DNA from: Arthrobacter globiformis
GTDB taxonomy: Bacteria; Actinomycetota; Actinomycetes; Actinomycetales; Micrococcaceae
Reading direction: 5' to 3'
Assembly (NCBI RefSeq): GCF_030818015.1
Contig: NZ_JAUSZX010000001.1
Coordinates: forward strand, 310,001 to 374,000
Length of the DNA stretch: 64,000 bases
Shown: positions 1-8,931 of the stretch, piece by piece
Position numbering within the stretch: the stretch's first letter is position 1
Layout: each line of letters begins with the position of its first letter
The notes under the pieces: generated by a model
What the model was told of the DNA's origin: nothing
What the model saw: only the letters and a program-made list of their open reading frames with translations
The model's database searches: none
Translations under genes and position numbers: made by a program

Positions 1-259
1 TGTCCACGTACCAACCGGCAGCGAGTTGGCAGAAGTCGTAGGCCCAGAAGAAGGCGGCGAAAATGAGCCCCTGCTGGGTTGCGCTGAGCTCAAAGTCCTT
101 GCCCATGAACGGCAGGGCGACACTGAGGCTCGAGCGGTCGAGGTAGTTGATGCTGAGGCCGATAAAGGCGAGCCAGATGATGACCCAGCGCTTTCGGGTC
201 ATCAGGCGGGGTGGCGTGGCGGATGATGTGGCGGCGGTCTTGCTTCCGAGCGCAGTCAT
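1..259 (-). CDS. MFS transporter, ACS-type (N-terminal part only)
   Basis: The first 86 residues of a transporter whose remainder lies left of the window. After a polar N-terminus of about 25 residues comes a first membrane helix (WVIIWLAFIGLSINYLDRSS) ending in the NYLDR motif typical of anion:cation symporter family members that import sugar acids such as glucarate or galactonate. The second helix begins near residue 65. The ATG at 257-259 is preceded by AAGGAG at good spacing. It is divergent from the GntR gene and shares its upstream repeats, so it probably imports the sugar acid degraded by the enzymes at 1406-5495. The substrate is inferred. Confidence 0.8.
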   Translation of the reverse strand, partial: MTALGSKTAATSSATPPRLMTRKRWVIIWLAFIGLSINYLDRSSLSVALPFMGKDFELSATQQGLIFAAFFWAYDFCQLAAGWYVD

Positions 260-340
260 GCGGTCTCCTTCGACGTGAACATGGCTTCGGGTGCTGTGTG
301 CACCGGCGGTAAGGGAAGACGCCGAAGAGATCGGCGCCAA

Positions 341-372
341 AATCATATAGGAATCTGGTTAATCATATAGAT
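341..372. promoter_or_regulatory. Direct-repeat operator candidate, AATCATATAG x2
   Basis: AATCATATAG occurs at 341-350 and again at 361-370, exactly 20 bp apart (two helical turns), in the divergent gap between the MFS gene and the GntR gene. The same half-site appears as an inverted pair at 1324-1355 in front of the catabolic operon. Shared half-sites at both promoters suggest one regulator, most simply the GntR protein encoded at 485-1207. Confidence 0.6.
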
Positions 373-484
373 CATGTGGCGTGGATCAAGGGGCAGTCGA
401 AAAAAGTTTGCCCGGAGGCGTCGGGGCGCGTGGCTTATGATTCCCCCAGCGACTCCAGTCAGACCAGAATCAAGAGGTAACCGC

Positions 485-1207
485 GTGCCACCACGTCAAT
501 CGTCCGATACTTCCCGCGGAAAGGCTGCTGTCAGCGACGTCTACGCGTCCATGCGAGCGGCCATTCTCGAAGGTGAGATGGCCCCGGGCGCGCGCATCAA
601 CATCGACGCGGTCTCGCGCAGCCTCGGGGTGTCCCAGACGCCAGTGCGCGAGGTGCTCCAGCGCTTGGAGGGCGACAATCTTGTGGTCTACAGCCCCGGC
701 CGCGGGTACAGCACCACGCCGCTGCTCGATCTGGCCGAGTTGCGCTCGCTGTTCGAGTTCCGGCTGCTCGTGGAGCCCTGGGCTGCCAGGGCTGCCGCCG
801 TCGACCGGCTGGCCAATCCGGCGGCCGCCCTGGAGAAGGAGCTCGCCGGTTTCAGGAAGACCATGAAGGTTACCAAGGACCTGCGCCAGGACCTCGTGGC
901 GCACGACACCCGCTTCCACGACACCATCCTTGCGGCCTCCGGGAACCCTGTAGTCCGGCATGCCTTTGCGCAGACCCACTGCCACCTCCATACCTTCCGG
1001 CTATACCCTGCGGACGTTGACGGCGCCATCACTGTCGCGGAGCATTCCGCCGTCACGGATGCCATCGAGGCGTGTGACCCGGAGGGGGCGGAGGCGGCCA
1101 TGACCCGGCATATCCGCAACTCCTTCGACAGGTTCGCCCAGGCCTTCGAAGGCGAACTGGCCCCGCTGGAGGAGGTCGGGGCGCCTGGGAAGCGGATCAT
1201 CAAATAG
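485..1207 (+). CDS. GntR family regulator, FCD (FadR) subfamily
   Basis: 240-residue one-component regulator. An N-terminal winged helix (about residues 15-80; VSDVYASMRAAILEGEMAPG, then SQTPVREVLQRLEGD) is followed by an all-helical FCD ligand domain containing the metal-site pattern AHDTRFHDTI. The GTG at 485 is chosen because AGAGG lies 8 nt upstream and the HTH then starts at the usual distance; an in-frame ATG at 374 would add 37 arginine-rich residues that look non-coding and would cover the operator repeats. It lies upstream of and parallel to the fuconate-type operon and probably responds to a sugar acid or its keto-deoxy derivative as local repressor. Confidence 0.88.
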   Translation: MPPRQSSDTSRGKAAVSDVYASMRAAILEGEMAPGARINIDAVSRSLGVSQTPVREVLQRLEGDNLVVYSPGRGYSTTPLLDLAELRSLFEFRLLVEPWAARAAAVDRLANPAAALEKELAGFRKTMKVTKDLRQDLVAHDTRFHDTILAASGNPVVRHAFAQTHCHLHTFRLYPADVDGAITVAEHSAVTDAIEACDPEGAEAAMTRHIRNSFDRFAQAFEGELAPLEEVGAPGKRIIK

Positions 1208-1231
1208 GCGGGCCGGCCACGGTCCCCAGGG

Positions 1232-1262
1232 AAAGTCCCGGCCACTGCGGCCGGGGCTTTTT
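1232..1262 (+). terminator. Intrinsic terminator after the GntR gene
   Basis: AAAGT CCCGGCC / GGCCGGG GCTTT forms a 12-bp stem (with one wobble) around a 5-nt loop ACTGC and runs into five T residues. It lies 25 nt past the GntR stop codon and separates the regulator from the catabolic operon, which therefore has its own promoter. Confidence 0.85.
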
Positions 1263-1323
1263 CGTACCCGGACCACGGCGGTTTCCGGATCTCGGCGCAG
1301 GAAGGTCTTGATCTCGACCACCG

Positions 1324-1355
1324 TTCCTATATGATTATCGAAATTCATATAGGAA
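1324..1355. promoter_or_regulatory. Inverted-repeat operator candidate before the sugar-acid operon
   Basis: TTCCTATATGA (1324-1334) and TCATATAGGAA (1345-1355) are perfect 11-bp inverted arms around a 10-bp spacer, about 50 bp upstream of the 1406 start. The arms contain the half-site seen twice at 341-372. The arm spacing suits a GntR dimer, but binding is inferred. Confidence 0.7.
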
Positions 1356-1359
1356 TCCC

Positions 1360-1396
1360 CTGTCCCCAGACCTGAAACCTGTCCCCAGACCTGAAA
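1360..1396 (+). repeat. Tandem 18-nt duplication in the leader
   Basis: CTGTCCCCAGACCTGAAA is present at 1360-1377 and, after one C, again at 1379-1396, immediately before the ribosome site of the dehydratase gene. The second copy runs into GAAAGAAG, the likely Shine-Dalgarno element. Confidence 0.9.
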
Positions 1397-1405
1397 GAAG
1401 CATTC

Positions 1406-2752
1406 ATGCCTTCCATCACCTCCATCAGCACACAGGACGTCCGGTTCCCCACGTCCCTGGAGCTTGACGGCTCCGACGCGGTCAACGTTGACCCCGATTA
1501 CTCCGCTGCCTACGTCGTCATCCGCACCGATGCGCGCGACGAAGGCCACGGCTTCGTCTTCAGCTGCGGCCGCGGCAACGAGATCCTCACCGCCGCCATC
1601 GACGCCTATGCCCGCCTCCTCGTAGGCCGGGACATCGACGAACTGATCCATGATCTCGGCGGTGCGTCCCGGCGCCTGGTCCACGACTCCCAGCTGCGCT
1701 GGCTGGGGCCCGAGAAGGGCGTGACACAGATGGCCTGCGGTGCCCTGGTCAGTGCCTTGTGGGACATCCGGGCCCGGCGCGAGAACAAGCCCCTGTGGCT
1801 CCTGCTCAGTGAAATGAGCCCGGAAGAGCTGGTGAGCGTCGTCGACTTCACCCATATCCGCGACGCCCTCAGCCCCGAGGAAGCGCTGGAGATCCTGCGC
1901 GCCGGCCAGGACGGCAAGGCCGCCCGGATTGCCGCACTCAGGGCGGACGGATTCCCGGCCTACACCACCTCGCCCGGCTGGCTCGGCTACAGCGACGAGA
2001 AGCTGGTGCGGCTGAGCAAGGAGGCCGCCGCCGAAGGCTTCTCCATGATCAAGCTCAAAGTGGGCGGCGACATCAACGACGACCGCCGGCGCATGGCCCT
2101 TGCCCGCGGGGCTGTCGGCGACCTGCCTATCGCGATTGATGCCAACCAGCGCTGGGAAGTCTCCGAGGCAATCGACTGGGTCAACGAGCTCGACGAATTC
2201 AACCCCTACTGGATCGAGGAGCCCACCAGCACTGACGACATCCTGGGTCACGCCGACATCAGGAAAGGCGTCGCGCCGGTCCGGGTGGCTACCGGTGAGG
2301 CCGTGGCCAGCCGCATCGTGTTCAAGCAGCTGCTGCAGGCGGGGGCAATCGATGTCCTGCAGCTCGATTCAACCCGCGTGGGCGGCGTCAACGAGAACAT
2401 CGCCAACCTCCTGCTCGCGGCCAAGTTCGGCGTTCCGGTCTGCCCGCACGCGGGTGGTGTGGGCCTGTGCGAACTGGTCCAGCATTTCTCGTTCTTTGAC
2501 TACGCAGTGGTCAGCGGCAGCCAGGAGGGCCGCATGATCGAGTACGTCGACCACCTGCACGAGCATTTCGCCGAGCCGGTCCGGATCGTCGGCGGGCGCT
2601 ACGCCGCGCCGGTTCTTCCCGGGACGGGCGCCGAGATGTTGAGCGCCTCCCGCTCCCGCTGGGAATTCCCCGCAGGCTCCGGCTGGCAGGAAGTCGGCGG
2701 CCGCGCTGCCGTGACGGGCGCAAACCTCGCTCCCGCAGGGGCTGCCCGATGA
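1406..2752 (+). CDS. L-fuconate/D-arabinonate-type dehydratase, enolase superfamily
   Basis: 448-residue mandelate racemase/enolase superfamily protein with the length and motif set of L-fuconate dehydratase. Catalytic landmarks: KLK at 216-218, metal ligands Asp245 (IDANQRW), Glu271 (WIEEPTS) and Glu298 (ATGE), and His348 in CPHAGG. The family removes water from six- or five-carbon aldonates to give 2-keto-3-deoxy acids; fuconate dehydratases also accept D-arabinonate. Translationally coupled to an aldehyde dehydrogenase (ATGA overlap) and an FAH-fold protein, which fits a five-carbon acid ending in 2-oxoglutarate. The exact sugar acid is inferred; D-arabinonate or another pentonate suits the partners better than L-fuconate, which would yield lactate. 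Confidence 0.8.
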   Translation: MPSITSISTQDVRFPTSLELDGSDAVNVDPDYSAAYVVIRTDARDEGHGFVFSCGRGNEILTAAIDAYARLLVGRDIDELIHDLGGASRRLVHDSQLRWLGPEKGVTQMACGALVSALWDIRARRENKPLWLLLSEMSPEELVSVVDFTHIRDALSPEEALEILRAGQDGKAARIAALRADGFPAYTTSPGWLGYSDEKLVRLSKEAAAEGFSMIKLKVGGDINDDRRRMALARGAVGDLPIAIDANQRWEVSEAIDWVNELDEFNPYWIEEPTSTDDILGHADIRKGVAPVRVATGEAVASRIVFKQLLQAGAIDVLQLDSTRVGGVNENIANLLLAAKFGVPVCPHAGGVGLCELVQHFSFFDYAVVSGSQEGRMIEYVDHLHEHFAEPVRIVGGRYAAPVLPGTGAEMLSASRSRWEFPAGSGWQEVGGRAAVTGANLAPAGAAR

Positions 2753-4269
2753 CCGGCGCCAGCGCTGCGGTCATCACTGCAGGAGTCACCACTGTCGAGG
2801 AATTGAACGCAGCCGTCGAGGCGGCGCAATCCGCCTTCGAAAAGGGCAGGACCGAGGATCCGGCCACCCGTGCCGGCTGGCTGGAGGCCGTGGCCGTCGG
2901 CTTGGAGCAGGATGCCGCAACACTGGTGGCGATTGCCGCCCGCGAAACCCACCTGGGCGTTCCCCGGCTCGAGGGGGAGCTCAAGCGCACGGTCTTCCAG
3001 CTCCGGCTGTTCGCGGCCGAGATCCTGCAGGGCGAGCACTTCGACGCCACGATCGACCACGCCGACCCCCACTGGGGCATGGGTCCCCGTCCGGACCTGC
3101 GGCGCTACAACGTTCCGCTCGGCGTCGTGGGCGTCTTCGGTGCATCCAACTTCCCCTTCGCGTTCAGCGTGATGGGCGGAGATAGCGCGTCGGCTCTCGC
3201 CGCCGGCTGCAGTGTGGTGCACAAGGCCCACGACGGCCACCGCGAACTCGCGGTTCGCACCGCCGAAACGGTGATCTCCGCGCTGGAAGCCGTCGGGGCG
3301 CCGTCGGGCCTGTTCTCCCTGGTTTCCGGACGGCGGGCAGCCGAGGCACTCGTGGACCACCCACTGGTGAAAGCAATCGGCTTCACGGGTTCGACGGCGG
3401 GCGGCCGGGCGCTGCTGGACCGCGCCGCCGCGCGGCACGAACCCATCCCGTTCTTTGGTGAGCTCGGCGGCATCAACGCCGTCTTTGTCACGCCGAACGC
3501 CTGGGCGGCACGCCGTGAGGAGATCCTCACCGGTTATGCGGGTTCCTTCACCCTGGGCATGGGCCAGTTCTGCACCAAGCCGGGGCTGCTGTTCGTTCCT
3601 GCCGGGGAGGCTGAGGAGATCGGCCGTGTCCTGGGAGGTGCACTTGCGGATTTCGCTCCGGCGCAGCTGCTGAGCGAGCGCCTGCACGGCGGCTACATTG
3701 ACGCGGTCCGCCGGCTCACCGGCAGCCATGGAGTGGATGTGCTGCTCGAGGGTGACTTCGCGGCAGCACCGGCGCCCACCGTCCTGCGCACCACGGCCGA
3801 TGCGGTGCGCAACGATCCCGGCATCCTGCGCCAGGAAATGTTCGGCCCGGCCAGCCTGGTGGTCGAGTACGTGGACGAAGCTGAGCTTCAGGGCCTCGCC
3901 GAACTGCTCGAGGGACAGCTCACCACCACGGTCCAGGCCGAGGAGGACGACGACGTCGCCGGGCTCGCCGCCCGGCTCGCCGAGATCAGTGGCCGGGTGT
4001 TGTGGAACGGCTGGCCCACCGGCGTCACCGTCAGTTATGCGCAGAACCACGGAGGCCCGTATCCGGCCACGACGTCGGCCACCACCTCCGTGGGGACGGC
4101 CGCGATCCGGCGCTTCCTGCGGCCGGTGGCGTACCAGTCGTTCCCTGCCGCCCGCCTGCCGGAGCCGCTGCGGGACAGCAACCCGTGGAACGTGCCGCAG
4201 CGCGTGGACGGACTCTGGCGCAGGCCATCTGTTGCCCCTTTTGAGGCGACGAGCGGGGGCCAGCCGTGA
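2749..4269 (+). CDS. 2,5-dioxovalerate (alpha-ketoglutarate semialdehyde) dehydrogenase
   Basis: 506-residue aldehyde dehydrogenase of the KGSADH-like branch (NADP-linked, 2,5-dioxopentanoate to 2-oxoglutarate). Seen: the [10 protein letters not shown] cofactor-site segment near 131-140, FGELGG with general base Glu238, and nucleophile Cys275 in GQFCTKPG. The start overlaps the dehydratase stop by 4 bp, and its own stop overlaps the next start, so the three genes are made together. It would perform the final oxidation of the pathway. Confidence 0.85.
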   Translation: MTGASAAVITAGVTTVEELNAAVEAAQSAFEKGRTEDPATRAGWLEAVAVGLEQDAATLVAIAARETHLGVPRLEGELKRTVFQLRLFAAEILQGEHFDATIDHADPHWGMGPRPDLRRYNVPLGVVGVFGASNFPFAFSVMGGDSASALAAGCSVVHKAHDGHRELAVRTAETVISALEAVGAPSGLFSLVSGRRAAEALVDHPLVKAIGFTGSTAGGRALLDRAAARHEPIPFFGELGGINAVFVTPNAWAARREEILTGYAGSFTLGMGQFCTKPGLLFVPAGEAEEIGRVLGGALADFAPAQLLSERLHGGYIDAVRRLTGSHGVDVLLEGDFAAAPAPTVLRTTADAVRNDPGILRQEMFGPASLVVEYVDEAELQGLAELLEGQLTTTVQAEEDDDVAGLAARLAEISGRVLWNGWPTGVTVSYAQNHGGPYPATTSATTSVGTAAIRRFLRPVAYQSFPAARLPEPLRDSNPWNVPQRVDGLWRRPSVAPFEATSGGQP

Positions 4270-5495
4270 GCGCTCCGCCAATTCCCGGGAGTTCCATTGC
4301 TCCGGTGAGTTCCGTCCTTCCTGATGACGCCGACCAGGCGTTGTTGGTTGGCCGGATCTGGGACCCCGCCACCGGCGGTCCCCGTGTGATGGCTCTCAGC
4401 GGGGACTCCGCCGTCGACCTCACGCGCCTCGCCGGCACCGTCTCGGAATTGCTCGAACTGCCTGATCCAGCCGCCGCAGTCCGTGCGGCGCTCCTTGACC
4501 CGGCGCCGGGGGTACAACGGTGGGCGATGGCCGACGTCGTCGCCGCCTCGCTGGCGGGCGACTCAGGGCGCCCGCACCTGCTTGCCCCGGTTGACCTGCA
4601 GGTCATCAAGGCCTGCGGCGTGACGTTCGTGGACAGCATGATCGAGCGTGTGATCGAGGAACGATGTGCCGGTGACGCCGGCAGGGCGACCGAGATGCGC
4701 GAGCTTGTCGGGAAGGCACTCGGCGGAAGCATAGCGGCGGTCCGGCCCGGGTCCCCGGAGGCGGCCGAGGCCAAGCGGGTCCTGATTGCCGAAGGTCTCT
4801 GGTCGCAGTACCTCGAGGTGGGTATCGGGCCGGACCCGGAGGTGTTCACGAAGGCGCCGGTGCTGTCCTCGGTGGGCCTGGGTGCCGGCGTCGGGATTCC
4901 GTCGTTCTCCTCATGGAACAACCCGGAACCGGAACTGGTCCTGATCGTCACGTCCCACGGCGACGTGGTGGGCGCCACGCTCGGTAACGACGTCAACCTG
5001 CGCGACGTTGAGGGCCGCAGCGCCCTGCTGCTGGGCAAGGCCAAGGACAACAACGCATCCAGCGCCCTGGGGCCGCTGATCCGGCTGTTCGACGGCGGCT
5101 TCACGCTGGACGCCCTTCGCGAGGAGGAGATCCTGCTCCGCGTCGAAGGCCAGGACGGATACCTGCTCGAGGGGCGGAACACCCTGGCGAGGATCAGCAG
5201 GCCCTTCGAGGAGCTCGTGGCGGCCACCCGTGGCAGGCACCATCAGTATCCGGATGGCTTCGCACTGTTCACCGGCACGCTTTTCGCGCCAACACAGGAC
5301 CGCGACGAGCCGGGGCAGGGGTTCACGCACAAGCACGGGGATGTTGTGACCATCCGAAGCCGCCACCTCGGTGCCCTCATCAACCGCGTGGGCGCGGCCG
5401 AGGAGCTCCCGCAGTGGGCCTTCGGACTGCGGCAGCTGTTTGGCTACCTCGAGGAGCAGAGGCAGCAGCTGGAGGGTGCAGCCACCAGCGGCTGA
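4266..5495 (+). CDS. Fumarylacetoacetate hydrolase-fold 2-keto-3-deoxy-pentonate dehydratase
   Basis: 409-residue FAH-superfamily protein. The N-terminal half is divergent; the C-terminal half holds the metal-binding NPEPELVLIV segment, the GNDVNLRD motif and the late KHGDVV segment of the fold. The size (about 400 residues rather than the 220-280 of FAHD1-type hydrolases) matches XylX/AraD1-type 2-keto-3-deoxy-pentonate dehydratases, which produce alpha-ketoglutarate semialdehyde. It begins at a GTG overlapping the dehydrogenase stop (GTGA). With its two neighbours it completes aldonate to 2-keto-3-deoxy acid to semialdehyde to 2-oxoglutarate. An FAH hydrolase acting on another acylpyruvate is the alternative. 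Confidence 0.75.
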   Translation: MSAPPIPGSSIAPVSSVLPDDADQALLVGRIWDPATGGPRVMALSGDSAVDLTRLAGTVSELLELPDPAAAVRAALLDPAPGVQRWAMADVVAASLAGDSGRPHLLAPVDLQVIKACGVTFVDSMIERVIEERCAGDAGRATEMRELVGKALGGSIAAVRPGSPEAAEAKRVLIAEGLWSQYLEVGIGPDPEVFTKAPVLSSVGLGAGVGIPSFSSWNNPEPELVLIVTSHGDVVGATLGNDVNLRDVEGRSALLLGKAKDNNASSALGPLIRLFDGGFTLDALREEEILLRVEGQDGYLLEGRNTLARISRPFEELVAATRGRHHQYPDGFALFTGTLFAPTQDRDEPGQGFTHKHGDVVTIRSRHLGALINRVGAAEELPQWAFGLRQLFGYLEEQRQQLEGAATSG

Positions 5496-5531
5496 TTCGC
5501 GCAGCTGACGCGGGGTTTGCTGGCTCCAGGG

Positions 5532-6698
5532 TCAGGCTGCCTGCCAACTGACAGGCAGCTCCTTGACTCCGTAAACGATGGTGCTGTCCATCCGTTCCAG
5601 GTGGGCTCCCGGCGTGAGGGTTAGTCCGGGGAGCCGGCCAAGAATGCCCTGCAGCGCGATCCCGGCTTCAAGCCTGGCCAACGGGGCGCCGAGGCAGAAG
5701 TGGATGCCGTGCCCGAAGGCGAGATGCCGGTTTGGCGTCCGGTCCATGTCGAACTGTTCAGGACGCTGGAATTGGCGCTCATCGCGGTTTGCCGAACCGA
5801 TCCAGGCCACCAGCGGCGCCCCGGCCGGAACCTGTTGGTCGCCCAACGTTGTGTTGCCAGCCGTCACCCGGTACATCGACTGGACAGGAGAGCGGTAGCG
5901 CAGCACTTCCTCTATGGCCTGGGGGAGCAGGGACGGCTCGGCGCGGAGCCGTTCCATTGATCCGGGCGCTTCGGTGAAACTGAGGACAGCGTTCCCGATC
6001 AGGTTGGTGGTGGTTTCATTGCCGGCCACCAGCAGCAAGCTGCAGAAGCCCAGCAGTTCGGCCACGCTCAGCTTCTGCCCGTCGATTTCGGCCACCAGCA
6101 GGTTGCTGATCAGGTCATTCCCGGGCTGGCTTCTGCGGTGCTCGATGAGGGCCAGGAAGTACTCGGTCATTTCCCGGTTGGTGGTGCTGTGGTCGGCGGT
6201 CCGGCCTCCTGACTGCGTCTGGCTGACGATGACGTCGGACCAGTGTTTGAAGCGGTCGCGGTCCCCGGCGGGGATTCCCATGAGCTCCGCGATCACGATC
6301 ACCGGCAGCGGGTAGGCCAGCTCGGCGATGAGGTCGGCCGATCCTTTGGAAGCGACCCTGTCCAGCAACTCCTCCGTCAATGCCGAAATACGCGGTGCGA
6401 GCCCGTCCACTGCCTTCGGCGTAAACGCCTGGGTCACCAGGGAGCGCAATTGCCGGTGCCGTGGCGGATCGGCGGTGATCAGGCTCGCTGCAAACAGTTG
6501 GCCTGTCTCGGATGGATCGTCGCCTCCCATCCTCGAAGAGAACGTCCCGTGTTCGGACAGAACCCGTTGAACGTCGTCGTACCTGTAGACATGCCAGCTT
6601 CCGGATTGCTCGTCATGGAAGACGGCAGCGGATTCCCGCATCCGTTCGTACTGCGGGAAGGGATCCAGCGACGGCCCATCACTGTTCACGAAGTCCAT
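5532..6698 (-). CDS. Cytochrome P450
   Basis: 388-residue soluble bacterial P450. Landmarks: I-helix AGNETTTN at 225-232 (oxygen activation), K-helix ExxR at 264-267, and the heme loop FGHGIHFCLG with ligand Cys335. Length and lack of a membrane anchor fit class I bacterial P450s needing separate ferredoxin and reductase; none is encoded nearby. Preceded by GAGAGG about 8 nt before the ATG. It runs convergently against the sugar-acid operon, with 36 bp between the stops. The substrate cannot be told from the sequence. Confidence 0.9.
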   Translation of the reverse strand: MDFVNSDGPSLDPFPQYERMRESAAVFHDEQSGSWHVYRYDDVQRVLSEHGTFSSRMGGDDPSETGQLFAASLITADPPRHRQLRSLVTQAFTPKAVDGLAPRISALTEELLDRVASKGSADLIAELAYPLPVIVIAELMGIPAGDRDRFKHWSDVIVSQTQSGGRTADHSTTNREMTEYFLALIEHRRSQPGNDLISNLLVAEIDGQKLSVAELLGFCSLLLVAGNETTTNLIGNAVLSFTEAPGSMERLRAEPSLLPQAIEEVLRYRSPVQSMYRVTAGNTTLGDQQVPAGAPLVAWIGSANRDERQFQRPEQFDMDRTPNRHLAFGHGIHFCLGAPLARLEAGIALQGILGRLPGLTLTPGAHLERMDSTIVYGVKELPVSWQAA

Positions 6699-6833
6699 GG
6701 CCGGCCTCTCTGCTCGGCCCGGCGCTGTTCGGCATTACCGTGGCGTCCAGGCGGTGGGGCCCAACGGGCCCGTAGGAGCAGAGTTTATTCCGGGAATGCG
6801 CCTGCCGTCAGTAGCATGGCCAGACAACGGAGA

Positions 6834-6865
6834 GAAGACGGGCCCCTAAGAAGGAACCCGTCTTC
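6834..6865 (-). terminator. Hairpin downstream of the 68-aa gene
   Basis: GAAGACGGG (6834-6842) pairs with CCCGTCTTC (6857-6865) around a 14-nt loop. It lies just past the stop of the small gene at 6910 in the leftward direction and before the P450. There is no clear T run on either side, so its role as terminator is tentative. Confidence 0.4.
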
Positions 6866-6909
6866 CGTATAGTGCGGCTCGGATAGGCCTCAGACCTGGA
6901 GCCGCCCGG

Positions 6910-7116
6910 CTACAGCCCGAGGCCGCCGAGCTTGTCCCCGAGACCGCCGGGAAGCTTGCCCAACAGTTCTGCGGGGTTGATGCCGAACTGGGAAAGCAGC
7001 CCGGCATGCTGGTCCGTGTCGACCTGGTCCGGCAGTTCCGCTTCAGCCTGCGCGGCCTTGTCGTTGTCGCCTTTGGACCTGAGTAGTTCGAGGATCTGGG
7101 ACTTGTCGATCTGCAT
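6910..7116 (-). CDS. Small conserved-looking protein, 68 aa
   Basis: 68 residues, acidic and helix-forming at the N-terminus (MQIDKSQILELLRSKGDNDKA), then a Gly/Leu-rich tail LLGKLPGGLGDKLGGLGL. The ATG is preceded by AAAGGAG with 5-nt spacing, which strongly supports translation. No enzymatic motif is visible. The tail repeats G-L and could be flexible or membrane-associating. No function is assigned. Confidence 0.7.
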   Translation of the reverse strand: MQIDKSQILELLRSKGDNDKAAQAEAELPDQVDTDQHAGLLSQFGINPAELLGKLPGGLGDKLGGLGL

Positions 7117-7224
7117 GGCGTTCTCCTTTACGATTTCCGGAACTGCTAAGGGTGCTTATTACCTTCCCGGAAAACAGCTCGTCGAACAAGTGCCCCAAAG
7201 GAACCCGCGACCGAAAAAGCGGGA

Positions 7225-7692
7225 CTAAGCCGGCCTGCTACCGACAACGGAAGCCAGCGATGCCAAGCCCTTCTCGAAATCGCCGCCCACCATCTTGTCC
7301 ATGTTCATGAACAGTGCAAAGACCTTGCCGATGCCTTTGTGTTCGCCGGCCATGGTCCAGGTGACGCGCGTGCCGCCGCCCTCCGGAACGAAGGTGAAGG
7401 TGGTGGGGTTCACTGCCGGGAACGGCTTGGTGAACTCCAGCCGGATCCGAATGGCATCAGGTTCCTGCGACTCGACGATCTCCATGTTGCCGGCGCCTGC
7501 CTTGCGGTTGCCGTTCCAGGCGTACTTGGCACCGACGCCGGATTCCGCGCCGGAGTAGGTCCGTTTCATGTCCGGGTCCACGGTCTCCCACGGCGACCAC
7601 TTGGGCCACTCACGGAAGCTGTTGACCAGCGGAAACACGTCCTTGGCGGGGGCGGGGATGACGGTGCTGCGCGAGACTGAGTACGTTGACAT
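7225..7692 (-). CDS. SRPBCC (START-like/polyketide cyclase) family protein
   Basis: 155 residues with the pattern of the Bet v1/START-like fold: an N-terminal beta strand with SRSTVIPAPAKDVFPLVNSF, the WPKWSPWE segment, and C-terminal strand-helix ending GTRVTWTMAGEHKGIGKVFALF. Members bind hydrophobic ligands in a cavity. There is no catalytic signature or partner gene that would identify a ligand. It is 108 bp upstream of the 68-aa gene on the same strand, but that gap suggests separate transcription. Confidence 0.8.
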   Translation of the reverse strand: MSTYSVSRSTVIPAPAKDVFPLVNSFREWPKWSPWETVDPDMKRTYSGAESGVGAKYAWNGNRKAGAGNMEIVESQEPDAIRIRLEFTKPFPAVNPTTFTFVPEGGGTRVTWTMAGEHKGIGKVFALFMNMDKMVGGDFEKGLASLASVVGSRPA

Positions 7693-7735
7693 GGCCCCAT
7701 CCTACGGCCGCCTCCGCGAGCCTGAATGCGCCTGG

Positions 7736-8380
7736 TCAGGCGTTTTGTCCTGCTGGCGGCAGAGTGGCCGCCGTCGAGGGTAACCTCGCCGGCCGCAGGC
7801 TCGCCGGGACTCCCGCTGCGGTTTCCGCCCGGTCCAGCGCCAGGCCGAGGCGATCCACGGCATGCGGATACCCGGGATCCCAAGCGGTTTTCAGCGTCTC
7901 GGCCTCCCGCAGGGCCTTCACAAAATCAGCGGTTTCAGGCCGGCGGACGTCCGCCAGGTCCGGGTAGCTGATGGCCAGCGCGGGGTCGAGTTCGTAGCGT
8001 GCCCAGCGTCCCACGATCTCTTCATGCACGACGGCGGCCGCTCGGCAAAGCGGGCCGTCCACCCGCCGGCGCCGCCGGGTCTCGTACCAGGACAGCACGG
8101 CAGGGCTGCTGCGGTAGGCAGCAATGCCGCTCACCCCTGCGACGGCGGCCAGGGCCAGGGCAGCCGGCGGGGAGGCAACGGCGGGGATGAGCAGGGCCGG
8201 GGCAATCACCACCGAGCCGCCGAAAAGGTCCCAGAACAGCAGGTCAGAACTGTCGCCGTCGGACGTCCTTAAATGATGGCGCACGATGAAAACCGTGCAG
8301 GCGACTGCGGCCGCCAGCACTGCGCTCCAGAGGACCAGTTGCAGCAGCCCCAAGGGGGCGGCTTCGGAAACTGCGGGCAC
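7736..8380 (-). CDS. Membrane protein of unknown function
   Basis: About 214 residues. The N-terminal third has three hydrophobic segments (LLQLVLWSAVLAAAVACTVF; FGGSVVIAPALLIPAVA; PAALALAAVAGVSGIAAY); the rest is a cytosolic, Arg- and Ala-rich region with acidic helices. The start is set at the second of two adjacent GTG codons (8378-8380) because GGGAGGT lies 6 nt upstream; the first GTG (8381-8383) leaves only 3 nt, and an ATG at 8477 has no ribosome site. No family was recognised. Confidence 0.6.
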   Translation of the reverse strand: MPAVSEAAPLGLLQLVLWSAVLAAAVACTVFIVRHHLRTSDGDSSDLLFWDLFGGSVVIAPALLIPAVASPPAALALAAVAGVSGIAAYRSSPAVLSWYETRRRRRVDGPLCRAAAVVHEEIVGRWARYELDPALAISYPDLADVRRPETADFVKALREAETLKTAWDPGYPHAVDRLGLALDRAETAAGVPASLRPARLPSTAATLPPAGQNA

Positions 8381-8547
8381 CACTGCACCTCCCAAGGACG
8401 GGCGCTGCCCGGCAATTCGGGCCGCACTTAAATTGCAGCCCCTGCGGAAGCCCCGGTCAATGGGTACCGCCCCGGTCAATGGACGGACCTGCTCAATGGG
8501 CGGACTGGCGGTTTGCAGCGGCGGCCGTGCGGCGTAGCGTAGGCGCC

Positions 8548-8925
8548 ATGCGACTTAAAATGTGCAGCATCCACGTCCAGGACCCTGCCGTGGCGCACTC
8601 CTTCTACACGGAGACCCTCGGCTTTGACACCCTCATGACCATGCCCGAGCACAACCTCTTCATCGTCAAGGACCCCGGAGCGGGCAGCACGGTGGGACTG
8701 CTGCTGGAGCCCAGCGACAACCCGATCGCCTCCGCCTACAGCAAAGGACTGTACGACGCCGGGATCCCCGCCATTGTCTTTGGCACGCCGGACGTCAAGG
8801 CTGAGTACGAGCGCCTGGCCGCCGCCGGCGTCCAGTTCCGAAGCGAACCCGCCGAGGATCCGTCCGGGATGTCAGCAGTCTTCGACGACGGCTGCGGCAA
8901 CTTCATCCAGCTGCACCAGGACTAG
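8548..8925 (+). CDS. VOC (glyoxalase/bleomycin resistance) family protein
   Basis: 125 residues with the two beta-alpha-beta-beta-beta modules of the vicinal oxygen chelate fold: KMCSIHVQDPAVAHSFYTETLGF at the start and the late AVFDDGCGNFIQLHQ. Metal-ligand candidates are His10-type and Glu-type positions in these strands, but the final Glu of glyoxalase I is here Gln (IQLHQ), so metal binding is uncertain. TAGCGT lies 10 nt before the ATG and there is no Shine-Dalgarno element, so the mRNA may be leaderless. The next gene starts 6 bp after its stop. Confidence 0.8.
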   Translation: MRLKMCSIHVQDPAVAHSFYTETLGFDTLMTMPEHNLFIVKDPGAGSTVGLLLEPSDNPIASAYSKGLYDAGIPAIVFGTPDVKAEYERLAAAGVQFRSEPAEDPSGMSAVFDDGCGNFIQLHQD

Positions 8926-8931
8926 TACTGA

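Noticed and set aside
374..484. Upstream ATG start for the first GntR regulator
   Set aside because: Adds 37 Arg-rich residues and begins on top of the operator repeat, with no ribosome site; GTG at 485 has AGAGG at 8 nt.
2599..4281. 560-codon frame antisense to the KGSADH gene
   Set aside because: No protein-like motifs and no ribosome site; the sense strand has complete ALDH catalytic residues and coupled starts.
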